Source: Icerya purchasi (taxonomy: Eukaryota; Arthropoda; Insecta; Hemiptera; Monophlebidae). Taken from it: a stretch of DNA of 64,000 bases. The position numbers and the translations under genes were made by a program. This document shows, in pieces, positions 1 through 9,319 of the stretch. Under the pieces are notes generated by a model. It had not been told where the DNA came from and ran no database searches. It worked only from the letters and a program-made list of their open reading frames with translations. The stretch is taken from assembly GCA_039619475.1 (NCBI GenBank), contig CM077116.1, positions 379,676,188 to 379,740,187 of the forward strand, read 5' to 3'. Position 1 is the first letter of the stretch; each line of letters begins with the position of its first letter.

Positions 1-107
1 GCTCACAATGCATTATGAGAAAAAGGAGGTAGTCACAGCCACACTGGACAAAGACTTCAATGTAAGAAAAAAAAAAAAAAAGTAAAATAATAGAGAAAAA
101 AAAAAAA
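1..107. repeat. Island 0, right end only (cut by window edge)
   Basis: The window opens 249 bp downstream of where GGCCC would be in a complete island. The remaining right end has the same A15 and A12 tracts as the others. Confidence 0.93.
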
Positions 108-1021
108 GCGATCGGTAGTGCCTGTAAAGCCGCGGAGACGCTACACATCTAATACCAGAAAATCGAATATTTTTTCCTTACCTGAGAATTCTTTGTGCAG
201 TCGAATATTTTCAAATGATGTCTTAAGGACTTCAATTTTGTATATAGAGAGTAGTGTTGCCTCTTTGGAAAGTTGTCGGTAGTGCCTGTAAAGCCTCCGC
301 ACGTTCCAAGAGGAAAGCTGTCTGTAGTGCTTGAAAAGCCTCAGAACGTTTGGTATGGAAAGCGGTCGGTAGTGCCTGTAAAGCCTCCGCCGCGTTCCGA
401 GACGCTACACATCTAATACCAGAAAATCGAATATTTTTTCCTTACCTGAGAATTCTTTGTGCAGTCGAATATTTTCAAATGATGTCTTAAGGACTTCAAC
501 TTTTGTATATAGAGAGTAGTGTTGCCTCTTCGGAAATATGTCGGTAGTGCCTATAAAGCCTCCACACGTTCCGAGAAGAAAGCTGTCTGTAGTGCTTGAA
601 AAGCCTCAGAACGTTTGGTATGGAAAGCGGTCGGTAGTGCCTGTAAAGCCTCCGCCGCGTTCCGAGACGCTACACATCTAATACCAGAAAATCGAATATT
701 TTTTCCTTACCTGAGAATTCTTTGTGCAGTCGAATATTTTCGAATGATGTCTTAGGGACTTCAACTTTTGTATATAGAGAGTAGTGTTGCCTCTTCAGAA
801 ATATGTCGGTAGTGCCTATAAAGCCTCCACACGTTCCGAGAAGAAAGCTGTCTGTAGTGCTTGAAAAGCCTCAGAACGTTTGGTATGGAAAGCGGTCGGT
901 GGTGCCTGTAAAGCCTCCACCGCGTTCCAAGACGCTACACATCTAATACCAGAAAATCGAATATTTTTTCCTTACCTGAGAATTCTTTGTGCAGCCGAAT
1001 ATTTTCGAATGATGTCTTAGG

Positions 1022-1286
1022 GACTTCAACTTTTGTATATAGAGAGTAGTGTTGCCTCTTCGGAAATATGTCGGTAGTGCCTATAAAGCCTCCACACGTT
1101 CCGAGAAGAAAGCTGTCTGTAGTGATGGAAAAGCCTCAGAACGTTTGGTATGGAAAGCGGTCGGTAGTGCCTGTAAAGCCTCCGCCGCGTTCCGAGACGC
1201 TACACATCTAATACCAGAAAATCGAATATTTTTTCCTTACCTGAGAATTCTTTGTGCAGTCGAATATTTTCAAATGATGTCTTAGG
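1022..1286 (+). repeat. Reference 265-bp monomer (type D) and key to monomer types
   Basis: Monomers are phased here from GACTTCAA. Types are told apart by linked variants. A: CAATTTTG, TTTGGAAAG, CCAAGAGG, usually ACACTAC, 264 bp. B: TTCGG, CTTG, GTAGTG, CGAATG. C: TTCAG, GTGGTG, CCACCG, TTCCAAG. D: GATGG, usually CTGCCG, CAAATG. E: one-base deletion giving CAATG, 264 bp; E' adds GCCGCATTCC. F: TTCGG, GTGGTG, CCGCCGCGTTCCAAG. G: TTTGG, AAAGACTCC. G*: G with TGTTTAAGCC and GCAACAC, 266 bp. H: TTTGG, GTGGTG, CCCCCG, CAAATG. I: TTCAG, TTCTGAG, CAAATG. J: TTCGG, GTGGTG, CAAATG. K: D-like left part with F-like right part. Each monomer carries one GAATTC. In the first run the monomers start at 228 (A), 492 (B), 757 (C), 1022 (D), 1287 (E), 1551 (F), 1816 (H), 2081 (E'), 2345 (F) and 2610 (G). 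Confidence 0.95.
1069..1203 (+). repeat. Three diverged 45-bp direct subrepeats inside the monomer
   Basis: Half of the monomer is three consecutive 45-bp units, at 1069-1113, 1114-1158 and 1159-1203 in this copy. They share the frame GTCGGTAGTGCCTRTAAAGCC with variations (TCTGTAGTGATGGAAAAGCC in the middle unit), followed by GTTCC or GTTTG and AAAGC at the end of the first two. The remaining 130 bp of the monomer is not part of this series but holds two TCGAATATTT motifs 38 bp apart. Because 45 is a multiple of three, a frame open through one unit tends to stay open through the others. This suggests the monomer arose by local triplication of a 45-bp unit next to an AT-rich half. Confidence 0.88.
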
Positions 1287-2883
1287 GACTTCAACTTTTG
1301 TATATAGAGAGTAGTGTTGCCTCTTTGGAAATATGTCGGTAGTGCCTATAAAGCCTCCACACGTTCCGAGAAGAAAGCTGTCTGTAGTGCTTGAAAAGCC
1401 TCAGAACGTTTGGTATGGAAAGCGGTCGGTAGTGCCTGTAAAGCCTCCGCCGCGTTCCGAGACGCTACACATCTAATACCAGAAAATCGAATATTTTTTC
1501 CTTACCTGAGAATTCTTTGTGCAGTCGAATATTTTCAATGATGTCTTAGGGACTTCAACTTTTGTATATAGAGAGTAGTGTTGCCTCTTCGGAAATATGT
1601 CGGTAGTGCCTATAAAGCCTCCACACGTTCCGAGAAGAAAGCTGTCTGTAGTGCTTGAAAAGCCTCAGAACGTTTGGTATGGAAAGCGGTCGGTGGTGCC
1701 TGTAAAGCCTCCGCCGCGTTCCAAGACGCTACACATCTAATACCAGAAAATCGAATATTTTTTCCTTACCTGAGAATTCTTTGTGCAGTCGAATATTTTC
1801 GAATGATGTCTTAGGGACTTCAACTTTTGTATATAGAGAGTAGTGTTGCCTCTTTGGAAATATGTCGGTAGTGCCTATAAAGCCTCCACACGTTCCGAGA
1901 AGAAAGCTGTCTGTAGTGCTTGAAAAGCCTCAGAACGTTTGGTATGGAAAGCGGTCGGTGGTGCCTGTAAAGCCTCCCCCGCGTTCCAAGACGCTACACA
2001 TCTAATACCAGAAAATCGAATATTTTTTCCTTACCTGAGAATTCTTTGTGCAGTCGAATATTTTCAAATGATGCCTTAGGGACTTCAACTTTTGTATATA
2101 GAGAGTAGTGTTGCCTCTTCGGAAATATGTCGGTAGTGCCTATAAAGCCTCCACACGTTCCGAGAAGAAAGCTGTCTGTAGTGCTTGAAAAGCCTCAGAA
2201 CGTTTGGTATGGAAAGCGGTCGGTAGTGCCTGTAAAGCCTCCGCCGCATTCCGAGACGCTACACATCTAATACCAGAAAATCGAATATTTTTTCCTTACC
2301 TGAGAATTCTTTGTGCAGTCGAATATTTTCAATGATGTCTTAGGGACTTCAACTTTTGTATATAGAGAGTAGTGTTGCCTCTTCGGAAATATGTCGGTAG
2401 TGCCTATAAAGCCTCCACACGTTCCGAGAAGAAAGCTGTCTGTAGTGCTTGAAAAGCCTCAGAACGTTTGGTATGGAAAGCGGTCGGTGGTGCCTGTAAA
2501 GCCTCCGCCGCGTTCCAAGACGCTACACATCTAATACCAGAAAATCGAATATTTTTTCCTTACCTGAGAATTCTTTGTGCAGTCGAATATTTTCGAATGA
2601 TGTCTTAGGGACTTCAACTTTTGTATATAGAGAGTAGTGTTGCCTCTTTGGAAATATGTCGGTAGTGCCTATAAAGACTCCACACGTTCCGAGAAGAAAG
2701 CTGTCTGTAGTGCTTGAAAAGCCTCAGAACGTTTGGTATGGAAAGCGGTCGGTAGTGCCTGTAAAGCCTCCGCCGCGTTCCGAGACGCTACACATCTAAT
2801 ACCAGAAAATCGAATATTTTTTCCTTACCTGAGAATTCTTTGTGCAGTCGAATATTTTCGAATGATGTCTTAAGGACTTCCAC

Positions 2884-3266
2884 TTTTTTTTATTTTTATT
2901 TTTTTTTTTTGGCCCGAACAGAACAGTTCATTTGGCCAGCAAACTACTACACGACTAGATATTAAGAAATACTAATAATAGAAAATTCAGGAAGAGAAAT
3001 TTCATTCATTCTACATTATGGCCGCAACTGCTGGCAGTGTCCACAATGCTCAATGAAACAAACAGAAACAAGCAAGATTTTTTCATTCTGGAAAAAGGAG
3101 CAAAATAAACAATAGATAAATATTTTTATCTCACATTATGACCACAGTTGCCTGGCGATGCTCACAATGCATTATGAGAAAAAGGAGGTAGTCACAGCCA
3201 CACTGGACAAAGACTTCAATGTAAGAAAAAAAAAAAAAAAGTAAAATAATAGAGAAAAAAAAAAAA
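2884..3266. repeat. Reference copy of the 383-bp island
   Basis: The left edge is a T-tract broken by two A bases (T8-A-T5-A-T12) followed by GGCCCGAACAG. The right edge is A15, a short GTAAAATAATAGAG linker and A12, directly against the truncated monomer. The ends are therefore complementary in kind (T-rich left, A-rich right) and could pair. Inside are a diverged 120-bp-spaced duplication and one AATAAA (3104-3109). The sequence between the edges shows no similarity by eye to the monomer apart from a possible GACTTCAA near 3206. No transposase, reverse transcriptase, tRNA-like head or flanking target-site duplication is visible. It may be a short non-autonomous element captured by the satellite; that origin is inference. 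Base +55 after GGCCC is G here. Confidence 0.9.
3013..3177 (+). repeat. Diverged direct duplication inside the island
   Basis: Two segments starting ACATTATG, at 3013 and 3133, align over about 37 bp and both reach CACAATGC. By eye they differ at eight positions, all transitions, plus one single-base gap. The spacing is 120 bp. The left parts of the two 120-bp halves are only loosely similar. The same pair occurs in every complete island, so the duplication predates spread of the island. Confidence 0.75.
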
Positions 3267-3386
3267 GCGATCGGTAGTGCCTGTAAAGCCGCGGAGACGC
3301 TACACATCTAATACCAGAAAATCGAATATTTTTTCCTTACCTGAGAATTCTTTGTGCAGTCGAATATTTTCAAATGATGTCTTAAG
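3267..3386 (+). repeat. Reference copy of the truncated post-island monomer (T)
   Basis: Directly after the island, monomer homology resumes at the start of the third 45-bp subrepeat (GCGATCGGTAGTG). It lacks about 10 bp that normally follow AAAGCC, giving AAAGCCGCGGAGACG, and then runs normally to TTAAGG. The first two subrepeats and the stretch before them (about 125 bp) are missing, replaced by the island. The identical truncation follows all islands, so one founding event explains them. Confidence 0.9.
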
Positions 3387-5248
3387 GACTTCAATTTTGT
3401 ATATAGAGAGTAGTGTTGCCTCTTTGGAAAGTTGTCGGTAGTGCCTGTAAAGCCTCCGCACGTTCCAAGAGGAAAGCTGTCTGTAGTGCTTGAAAAGCCT
3501 CAGAACGTTTGGTATGGAAAGCGGTCGGTAGTGCCTGTAAAGCCTCCGCCGCGTTCCGAGACACTACACATCTAATACCAGAAAATCGAATATTTTTTCC
3601 TTACCTGAGAATTCTTTGTGCAGTCGAATATTTTCAAATGATGTCTTAAGGACTTCAACTTTTGTATATAGAGAGTAGTGTTGCCTCTTCGGAAATATGT
3701 CGGTAGTGCCTATAAAGCCTCCACACGTTCCGAGAAGAAAGCTGTCTGTAGTGCTTGAAAAGCCTCAGAACGTTTGGTATGGAAAGCGGTCGGTAGTGCC
3801 TGTAAAGCCTCCGCCGCGTTCCGAGACGCTACACATCTAATACCAGAAAATCGAATATTTTTTCCTTACCTGAGAATTCTTTGTGCAGTCGAATATTTTC
3901 GAATGATGTCTTAGGGACTTCAACTTTTGTATATAGAGAGTAGTGTTGCCTCTTCAGAAATATGTCGGTAGTGCCTATAAAGCCTCCACACGTTCCGAGA
4001 AGAAAGCTGTCTGTAGTGCTTGAAAAGCCTCAGAACGTTTGGTATGGAAAGCGGTCGGTGGTGCCTGTAAAGCCTCCACCGCGTTCCAAGACGCTACACA
4101 TCTAATACCAGAAAATCGAATATTTTTTCCTTACCTGAGAATTCTTTGTGCAGTCGAATATTTTCGAATGATGTCTTAGGGACTTCAACTTTTGTATATA
4201 GAGAGTAGTGTTGCCTCTTCGGAAATATGTCGGTAGTGCCTATAAAGCCTCCACACGTTCCGAGAAGAAAGCTGTCTGTAGTGATGGAAAAGCCTCAGAA
4301 CGTTTGGTATGGAAAGCGGTCGGTAGTGCCTGTAAAGCCTCTGCCGCGTTCCGAGACGCTACACATCTAATACCAGAAAATCGAATATTTTTTCCTTACC
4401 TGAGAATTCTTTGTGCAGTCGAATATTTTCAAATGATGCCTTAGGGACTTCAACTTTTGTATATAGAGAGTAGTGTTGCCTCTTCGGAAATATGTCGGTA
4501 GTGCCTATAAAGCCTCCACACGTTCCGAGAAGAAAGCTGTCTGTAGTGCTTGAAAAGCCTCAGAACGTTTGGTATGGAAAGCGGTCGGTAGTGCCTGTAA
4601 AGCCTCCGCCGCATTCCGAGACGCTACACATCTAATACCAGAAAATCGAATATTTTTTCCTTACCTGAGAATTCTTTGTGCAGTCGAATATTTTCAATGA
4701 TGTCTTAGGGACTTCAACTTTTGTATATAGAGAGTAGTGTTGCCTCTTCGGAAATATGTCGGTAGTGCCTATAAAGCCTCCACACGTTCCGAGAAGAAAG
4801 CTGTCTGTAGTGCTTGAAAAGCCTCAGAACGTTTGGTATGGAAAGCGGTCGGTGGTGCCTGTAAAGCCTCCGCCGCGTTCCAAGACGCTACACATCTAAT
4901 ACCAGAAAATCGAATATTTTTTCCTTACCTGAGAATTCTTTGTGCAGTCGAATATTTTCGAATGATGTCTTAGGGACTTCAACTTTTGTATATAGAGAGT
5001 AGTGTTGCCTCTTTGGAAATATGTCGGTAGTGCCTATAAAGACTCCACACGTTCCGAGAAGAAAGCTGTCTGTAGTGCTTGAAAAGCCTCAGAACGTTTG
5101 GTATGGAAAGCGGTCGGTAGTGCCTGTAAAGCCTCCGCCGCGTTCCGAGACGCTACACATCTAATACCAGAAAATCGAATATTTTTTCCTTACCTGAGAA
5201 TTCTTTGTGCAGTCGAATATTTTCGAATGATGTCTTAAGGACTTCCAC
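3267..5248 (+). repeat. Monomer run 1: T-A-B-C-D/H-E'-F-G (7 full monomers)
   Basis: Monomer 4 (4181-4445) begins as D (GATGG, CTGCCG) but ends GCCTTAGGG like H, and is followed by E' (GCATTCC). This is what remains if a ten-monomer run such as run 0 lost three monomers by recombination between D and H. It has the same length as runs 7 and 8 but a different composition. Confidence 0.86.
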
Positions 5249-5631
5249 TTTTTTTTATTTTTATTTTTTTTTTTTGGCCCGAACAGAACAGTTCATTTGG
5301 CCAGCAAACTACTACACGACTAGATATTAAGAAATACTAATAATAGAAAATTCAGGAAGAGAAATTTCATTCATTCTACATTATGGCCGCAACTGCTGGC
5401 AGTGTCCACAATGCTCAATGAAACAAACAGAAACAAGCAAGATTTTTTCATTCTGGAAAAAGGAGCAAAATAAACAATAGATAAATATTTTTATCTCACA
5501 TTATGACCACAGTTGCCTGGCGATGCTCACAATGCATTATGAGAAAAAGGAGGTAGTCACAGCCACACTGGACAAAGACTTCAATGTAAGAAAAAAAAAA
5601 AAAAAGTAAAATAATAGAGAAAAAAAAAAAA
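5249..5631. repeat. Island 2
   Basis: Complete 383-bp copy with G at +55, as in islands 1 and 3. No private change noticed. Confidence 0.93.
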
Positions 5632-8600
5632 GCGATCGGTAGTGCCTGTAAAGCCGCGGAGACGCTACACATCTAATACCAGAAAATCGAATATTTTTTC
5701 CTTACCTGAGAATTCTTTGTGCAGTCGAATATTTTCAAATGATGTCTTAAGGACTTCAATTTTGTATATAGAGAGTAGTGTTGCCTCTTTGGAAAGTTGT
5801 CGGTAGTGCCTGTAAAGCCTCCGCACGTTCCAAGAGGAAAGCTGTCTGTAGTGCTTGAAAAGCCTCAGAACGTTTGGTATGGAAAGCGGTCGGTAGTGCC
5901 TGTAAAGCCTCCGCCGCGTTCCGAGACACTACACATCTAATACCAGAAAATCGAATATTTTTTCCTTACCTGAGAATTCTTTGTGCAGTCGAATATTTTC
6001 AAATGATGTCTTAAGGACTTCAACTTTTGTATATAGAGAGTAGTGTTGCCTCTTCGGAAATATGTCGGTAGTGCCTATAAAGCCTCCACACGTTCCGAGA
6101 AGAAAGCTGTCTGTAGTGCTTGAAAAGCCTCAGAACGTTTGGTATGGAAAGCGGTCGGTAGTGCCTGTAAAGCCTCCGCCGCGTTCCGAGACGCTACACA
6201 TCTAATACCAGAAAATCGAATATTTTTTCCTTACCTGAGAATTCTTTGTGCAGTCGAATATTTTCGAATGATGTCTTAGGGACTTCAACTTTTGTATATA
6301 GAGAGTAGTGTTGCCTCTTCAGAAATATGTCGGTAGTGCCTATAAAGCCTCCACACGTTCCGAGAAGAAAGCTGTCTGTAGTGCTTGAAAAGCCTCAGAA
6401 CGTTTGGTATGGAAAGCGGTCGGTGGTGCCTGTAAAGCCTCCACCGCGTTCCAAGACGCTACACATCTAATACCAGAAAATCGAATATTTTTTCCTTACC
6501 TGAGAATTCTTTGTGCAGTCGAATATTTTCGAATGATGTCTTAGGGACTTCAACTTTTGTATATAGAGAGTAGTGTTGCCTCTTCGGAAATATGTCGGTA
6601 GTGCCTATAAAGCCTCCACACGTTCCGAGAAGAAAGCTGTCTGTAGTGATGGAAAAGCCTCAGAACGTTTGGTATGGAAAGCGGTCGGTAGTGCCTGTAA
6701 AGCCTCTGCCGCGTTCCGAGACGCTACACATCTAATACCAGAAAATCGAATATTTTTTCCTTACCTGAGAATTCTTTGTGCAGTCGAATATTTTCAAATG
6801 ATGTCTTAGGGACTTCAACTTTTGTATATAGAGAGTAGTGTTGCCTCTTCGGAAATATGTCGGTAGTGCCTATAAAGCCTCCACACGTTCCGAGAAGAAA
6901 GCTGTCTGTAGTGCTTGAAAAGCCTCAGAACGTTTGGTATGGAAAGCGGTCGGTAGTGCCTGTAAAGCCTCCGCCGCGTTCCGAGACGCTACACATCTAA
7001 TACCAGAAAATCGAATATTTTTTCCTTACCTGAGAATTCTTTGTGCAGTCGAATATTTTCAATGATGTCTTAGGGACTTCAACTTTTGTATATAGAGAGT
7101 AGTGTTGCCTCTTCGGAAATATGTCGGTAGTGCCTATAAAGCCTCCACACGTTCCGAGAAGAAAGCTGTCTGTAGTGCTTGAAAAGCCTCAGAACGTTTG
7201 GTATGGAAAGCGGTCGGTAGTGCCTGTAAAGCCTCCGCCGCGTTCCGAGACGCTACACATCTAATACCAGAAAATCGAATATTTTTTCCTTACCTGAGAA
7301 TTCTTTGTGCAGTCGAATATTTTCAATGATGTCTTAGGGACTTCAACTTTTGTATATAGAGAGTAGTGTTGCCTCTTCGGAAATATGTCGGTAGTGCCTA
7401 TAAAGCCTCCACACGTTCCGAGAAGAAAGCTGTCTGTAGTGCTTGAAAAGCCTCAGAACGTTTGGTATGGAAAGCGGTCGGTAGTGCCTGTAAAGCCTCC
7501 GCCGCGTTCCGAGACGCTACACATCTAATACCAGAAAATCGAATATTTTTTCCTTACCTGAGAATTCTTTGTGCAGTCGAATATTTTCGAATGATGTCTT
7601 AGGGACTTCAACTTTTGTATATAGAGAGTAGTGTTGCCTCTTCAGAAATATGTCGGTAGTGCCTATAAAGCCTCCACACGTTCCGAGAAGAAAGCTGTCT
7701 GTAGTGCTTGAAAAGCCTCAGAACGTTTGGTATGGAAAGCGGTCGGTGGTGCCTGTAAAGCCTCCACCGCGTTCCAAGACGCTACACATCTAATACCAGA
7801 AAATCGAATATTTTTTCCTTACCTGAGAATTCTTTGTGCAGTCGAATATTTTCGAATGATGTCTTAGGGACTTCAACTTTTGTATATAGAGAGTAGTGTT
7901 GCCTCTTCGGAAATATGTCGGTAGTGCCTATAAAGCCTCCACACGTTCCGAGAAGAAAGCTGTCTGTAGTGATGGAAAAGCCTCAGAACGTTTGGTATGG
8001 AAAGCGGTCGGTAGTGCCTGTAAAGCCTCTGCCGCGTTCCGAGACGCTACACATCTAATACCAGAAAATCGAATATTTTTTCCTTACCTGAGAATTCTTT
8101 GTGCAGTCGAATATTTTCAAATGATGTCTTAGGGACTTCAACTTTTGTATATAGAGAGTAGTGTTGCCTCTTCGGAAATATGTCGGTAGTGCCTATAAAG
8201 CCTCCACACGTTCCGAGAAGAAAGCTGTCTGTAGTGCTTGAAAAGCCTCAGAACGTTTGGTATGGAAAGCGGTCGGTAGTGCCTGTAAAGCCTCCGCCGC
8301 GTTCCGAGACGCTACACATCTAATACCAGAAAATCGAATATTTTTTCCTTACCTGAGAATTCTTTGTGCAGTCGAATATTTTCAATGATGTCTTAGGGAC
8401 TTCAACTTTTGTATATAGAGAGTAGTGTTGCCTCTTCGGAAATATGTCGGTAGTGCCTATAAAGCCTCCACACGTTCCGAGAAGAAAGCTGTCTGTAGTG
8501 CTTGAAAAGCCTCAGAACGTTTGGTATGGAAAGCGGTCGGTGGTGCCTGTAAAGCCTCCGCCGCGTTCCAAGACGCTACACATCTAATACCAGAAAATCG

Positions 8601-8936
8601 AATATTTTTTCCTTACCTGAGAATTCTTTGTGCAGTCGAATATTTTCGAATGATGTCTTAGGGACTTCAACTTTTGTATATAGAGAGTAGTGTTGCCTCT
8701 TTGGAAATATGTCGGTAGTGCCTATAAAGACTCCACACGTTCCGAGAAGAAAGCTGTCTGTAGTGCTTGAAAAGCCTCAGAACGTTTGGTATGGAAAGCG
8801 GTCGGTAGTGCCTGTAAAGCCTCCGCCGCGTTCCGAGACGCTACACATCTAATACCAGAAAATCGAATATTTTTTCCTTACCTGAGAATTCTTTGTGCAG
8901 TCGAATATTTTCGAATGATGTCTTAAGGACTTCCAC
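5632..8936 (+). repeat. Monomer run 2: T-A-B-C-D-E-E-B-C-D-E-F-G (12 full monomers)
   Basis: The order shows a five-monomer tandem gain, B-C-D-E-E, placed before a second B-C-D-E. It has the same monomer number as runs 11, 14 and 21 but a different order, so equal length here is convergent. Confidence 0.87.
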
Positions 8937-9319
8937 TTTTTTTTATTTTTATTTTTTTTTTTTGGCCCGAACAGAACAGTTCATTTGGCCAGCAAACTAC
9001 TACACGACTAGATATTAAGAAATACTAATAATAGAAAATTCAGGAAGAGAAATTTCATTCATTCTACATTATGGCCGCAACTGCTGGCAGTGTCCACAAT
9101 GCTCAATGAAACAAACAGAAACAAGCAAGATTTTTTCATTCTGGAAAAAGGAGCAAAATAAACAATAGATAAATATTTTTATCTCACATTATGACCACAG
9201 TTGCCTGGCGATGCTCACAATGCATTATGAGAAAAAGGAGGTAGTCACAGCCACACTGGACAAAGACTTCAATGTAAGAAAAAAAAAAAAAAAGTAAAAT
9301 AATAGAGAAAAAAAAAAAA
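8937..9319. repeat. Island 3
   Basis: Complete copy, the last one with G at +55. No other change noticed. Confidence 0.93.

Larger units (their letters stand above)
108..2883 (+). repeat. Monomer run 0: T-A-B-C-D-E-F-H-E'-F-G (10 full monomers)
   Basis: The A monomer here keeps GACGCTAC, unlike all other A copies, which read GACACTAC. C has a private T-to-C at 995. E has the TTTGG allele. The H-E'-F-G tail is shared with the runs at 25361, 43506 and 52456, but E' lacks the later GTGAAG change. It probably represents an older form of that lineage. Confidence 0.88.

Noticed and set aside
1052..1075. CENP-B box-like TTCGGAAATATGTCGG
   Set aside because: The conserved A and the CGGG block are out of register with the CENP-B box consensus. 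It does not support a centromere call.
1078..1090. TATA-like CTATAAAG once per monomer
   Set aside because: It falls in the 45-bp subrepeat, where the sister units read CTTGAAAAG and CCTGTAAAG. No initiator or other promoter element accompanies it, so it is more likely a chance match.
1049..1285. 78-codon plus-strand open frame, repeated many times (for example 1049, 4208, 6573, 63651)
   Set aside because: It begins with GTG, not ATG, and is open only because D and K monomers have GATGG where others have CTTG, which gives TGA. The internal 15-residue periodicity comes from the 45-bp subrepeat. There is no ribosome binding site, Kozak context or codon-level conservation to support a gene.
1277..1290. 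Telomere hexamer TTAGGG in most monomers
   Set aside because: Only one isolated hexamer per 265 bp, inside GTCTTAGGGAC, and it varies to TTAAGG. Not a telomeric tract.
2884..3266. SINE or tRNA-derived element
   Set aside because: No A-box/B-box pair in proper spacing, no tRNA-like head and no target-site duplications were found by eye in the island.
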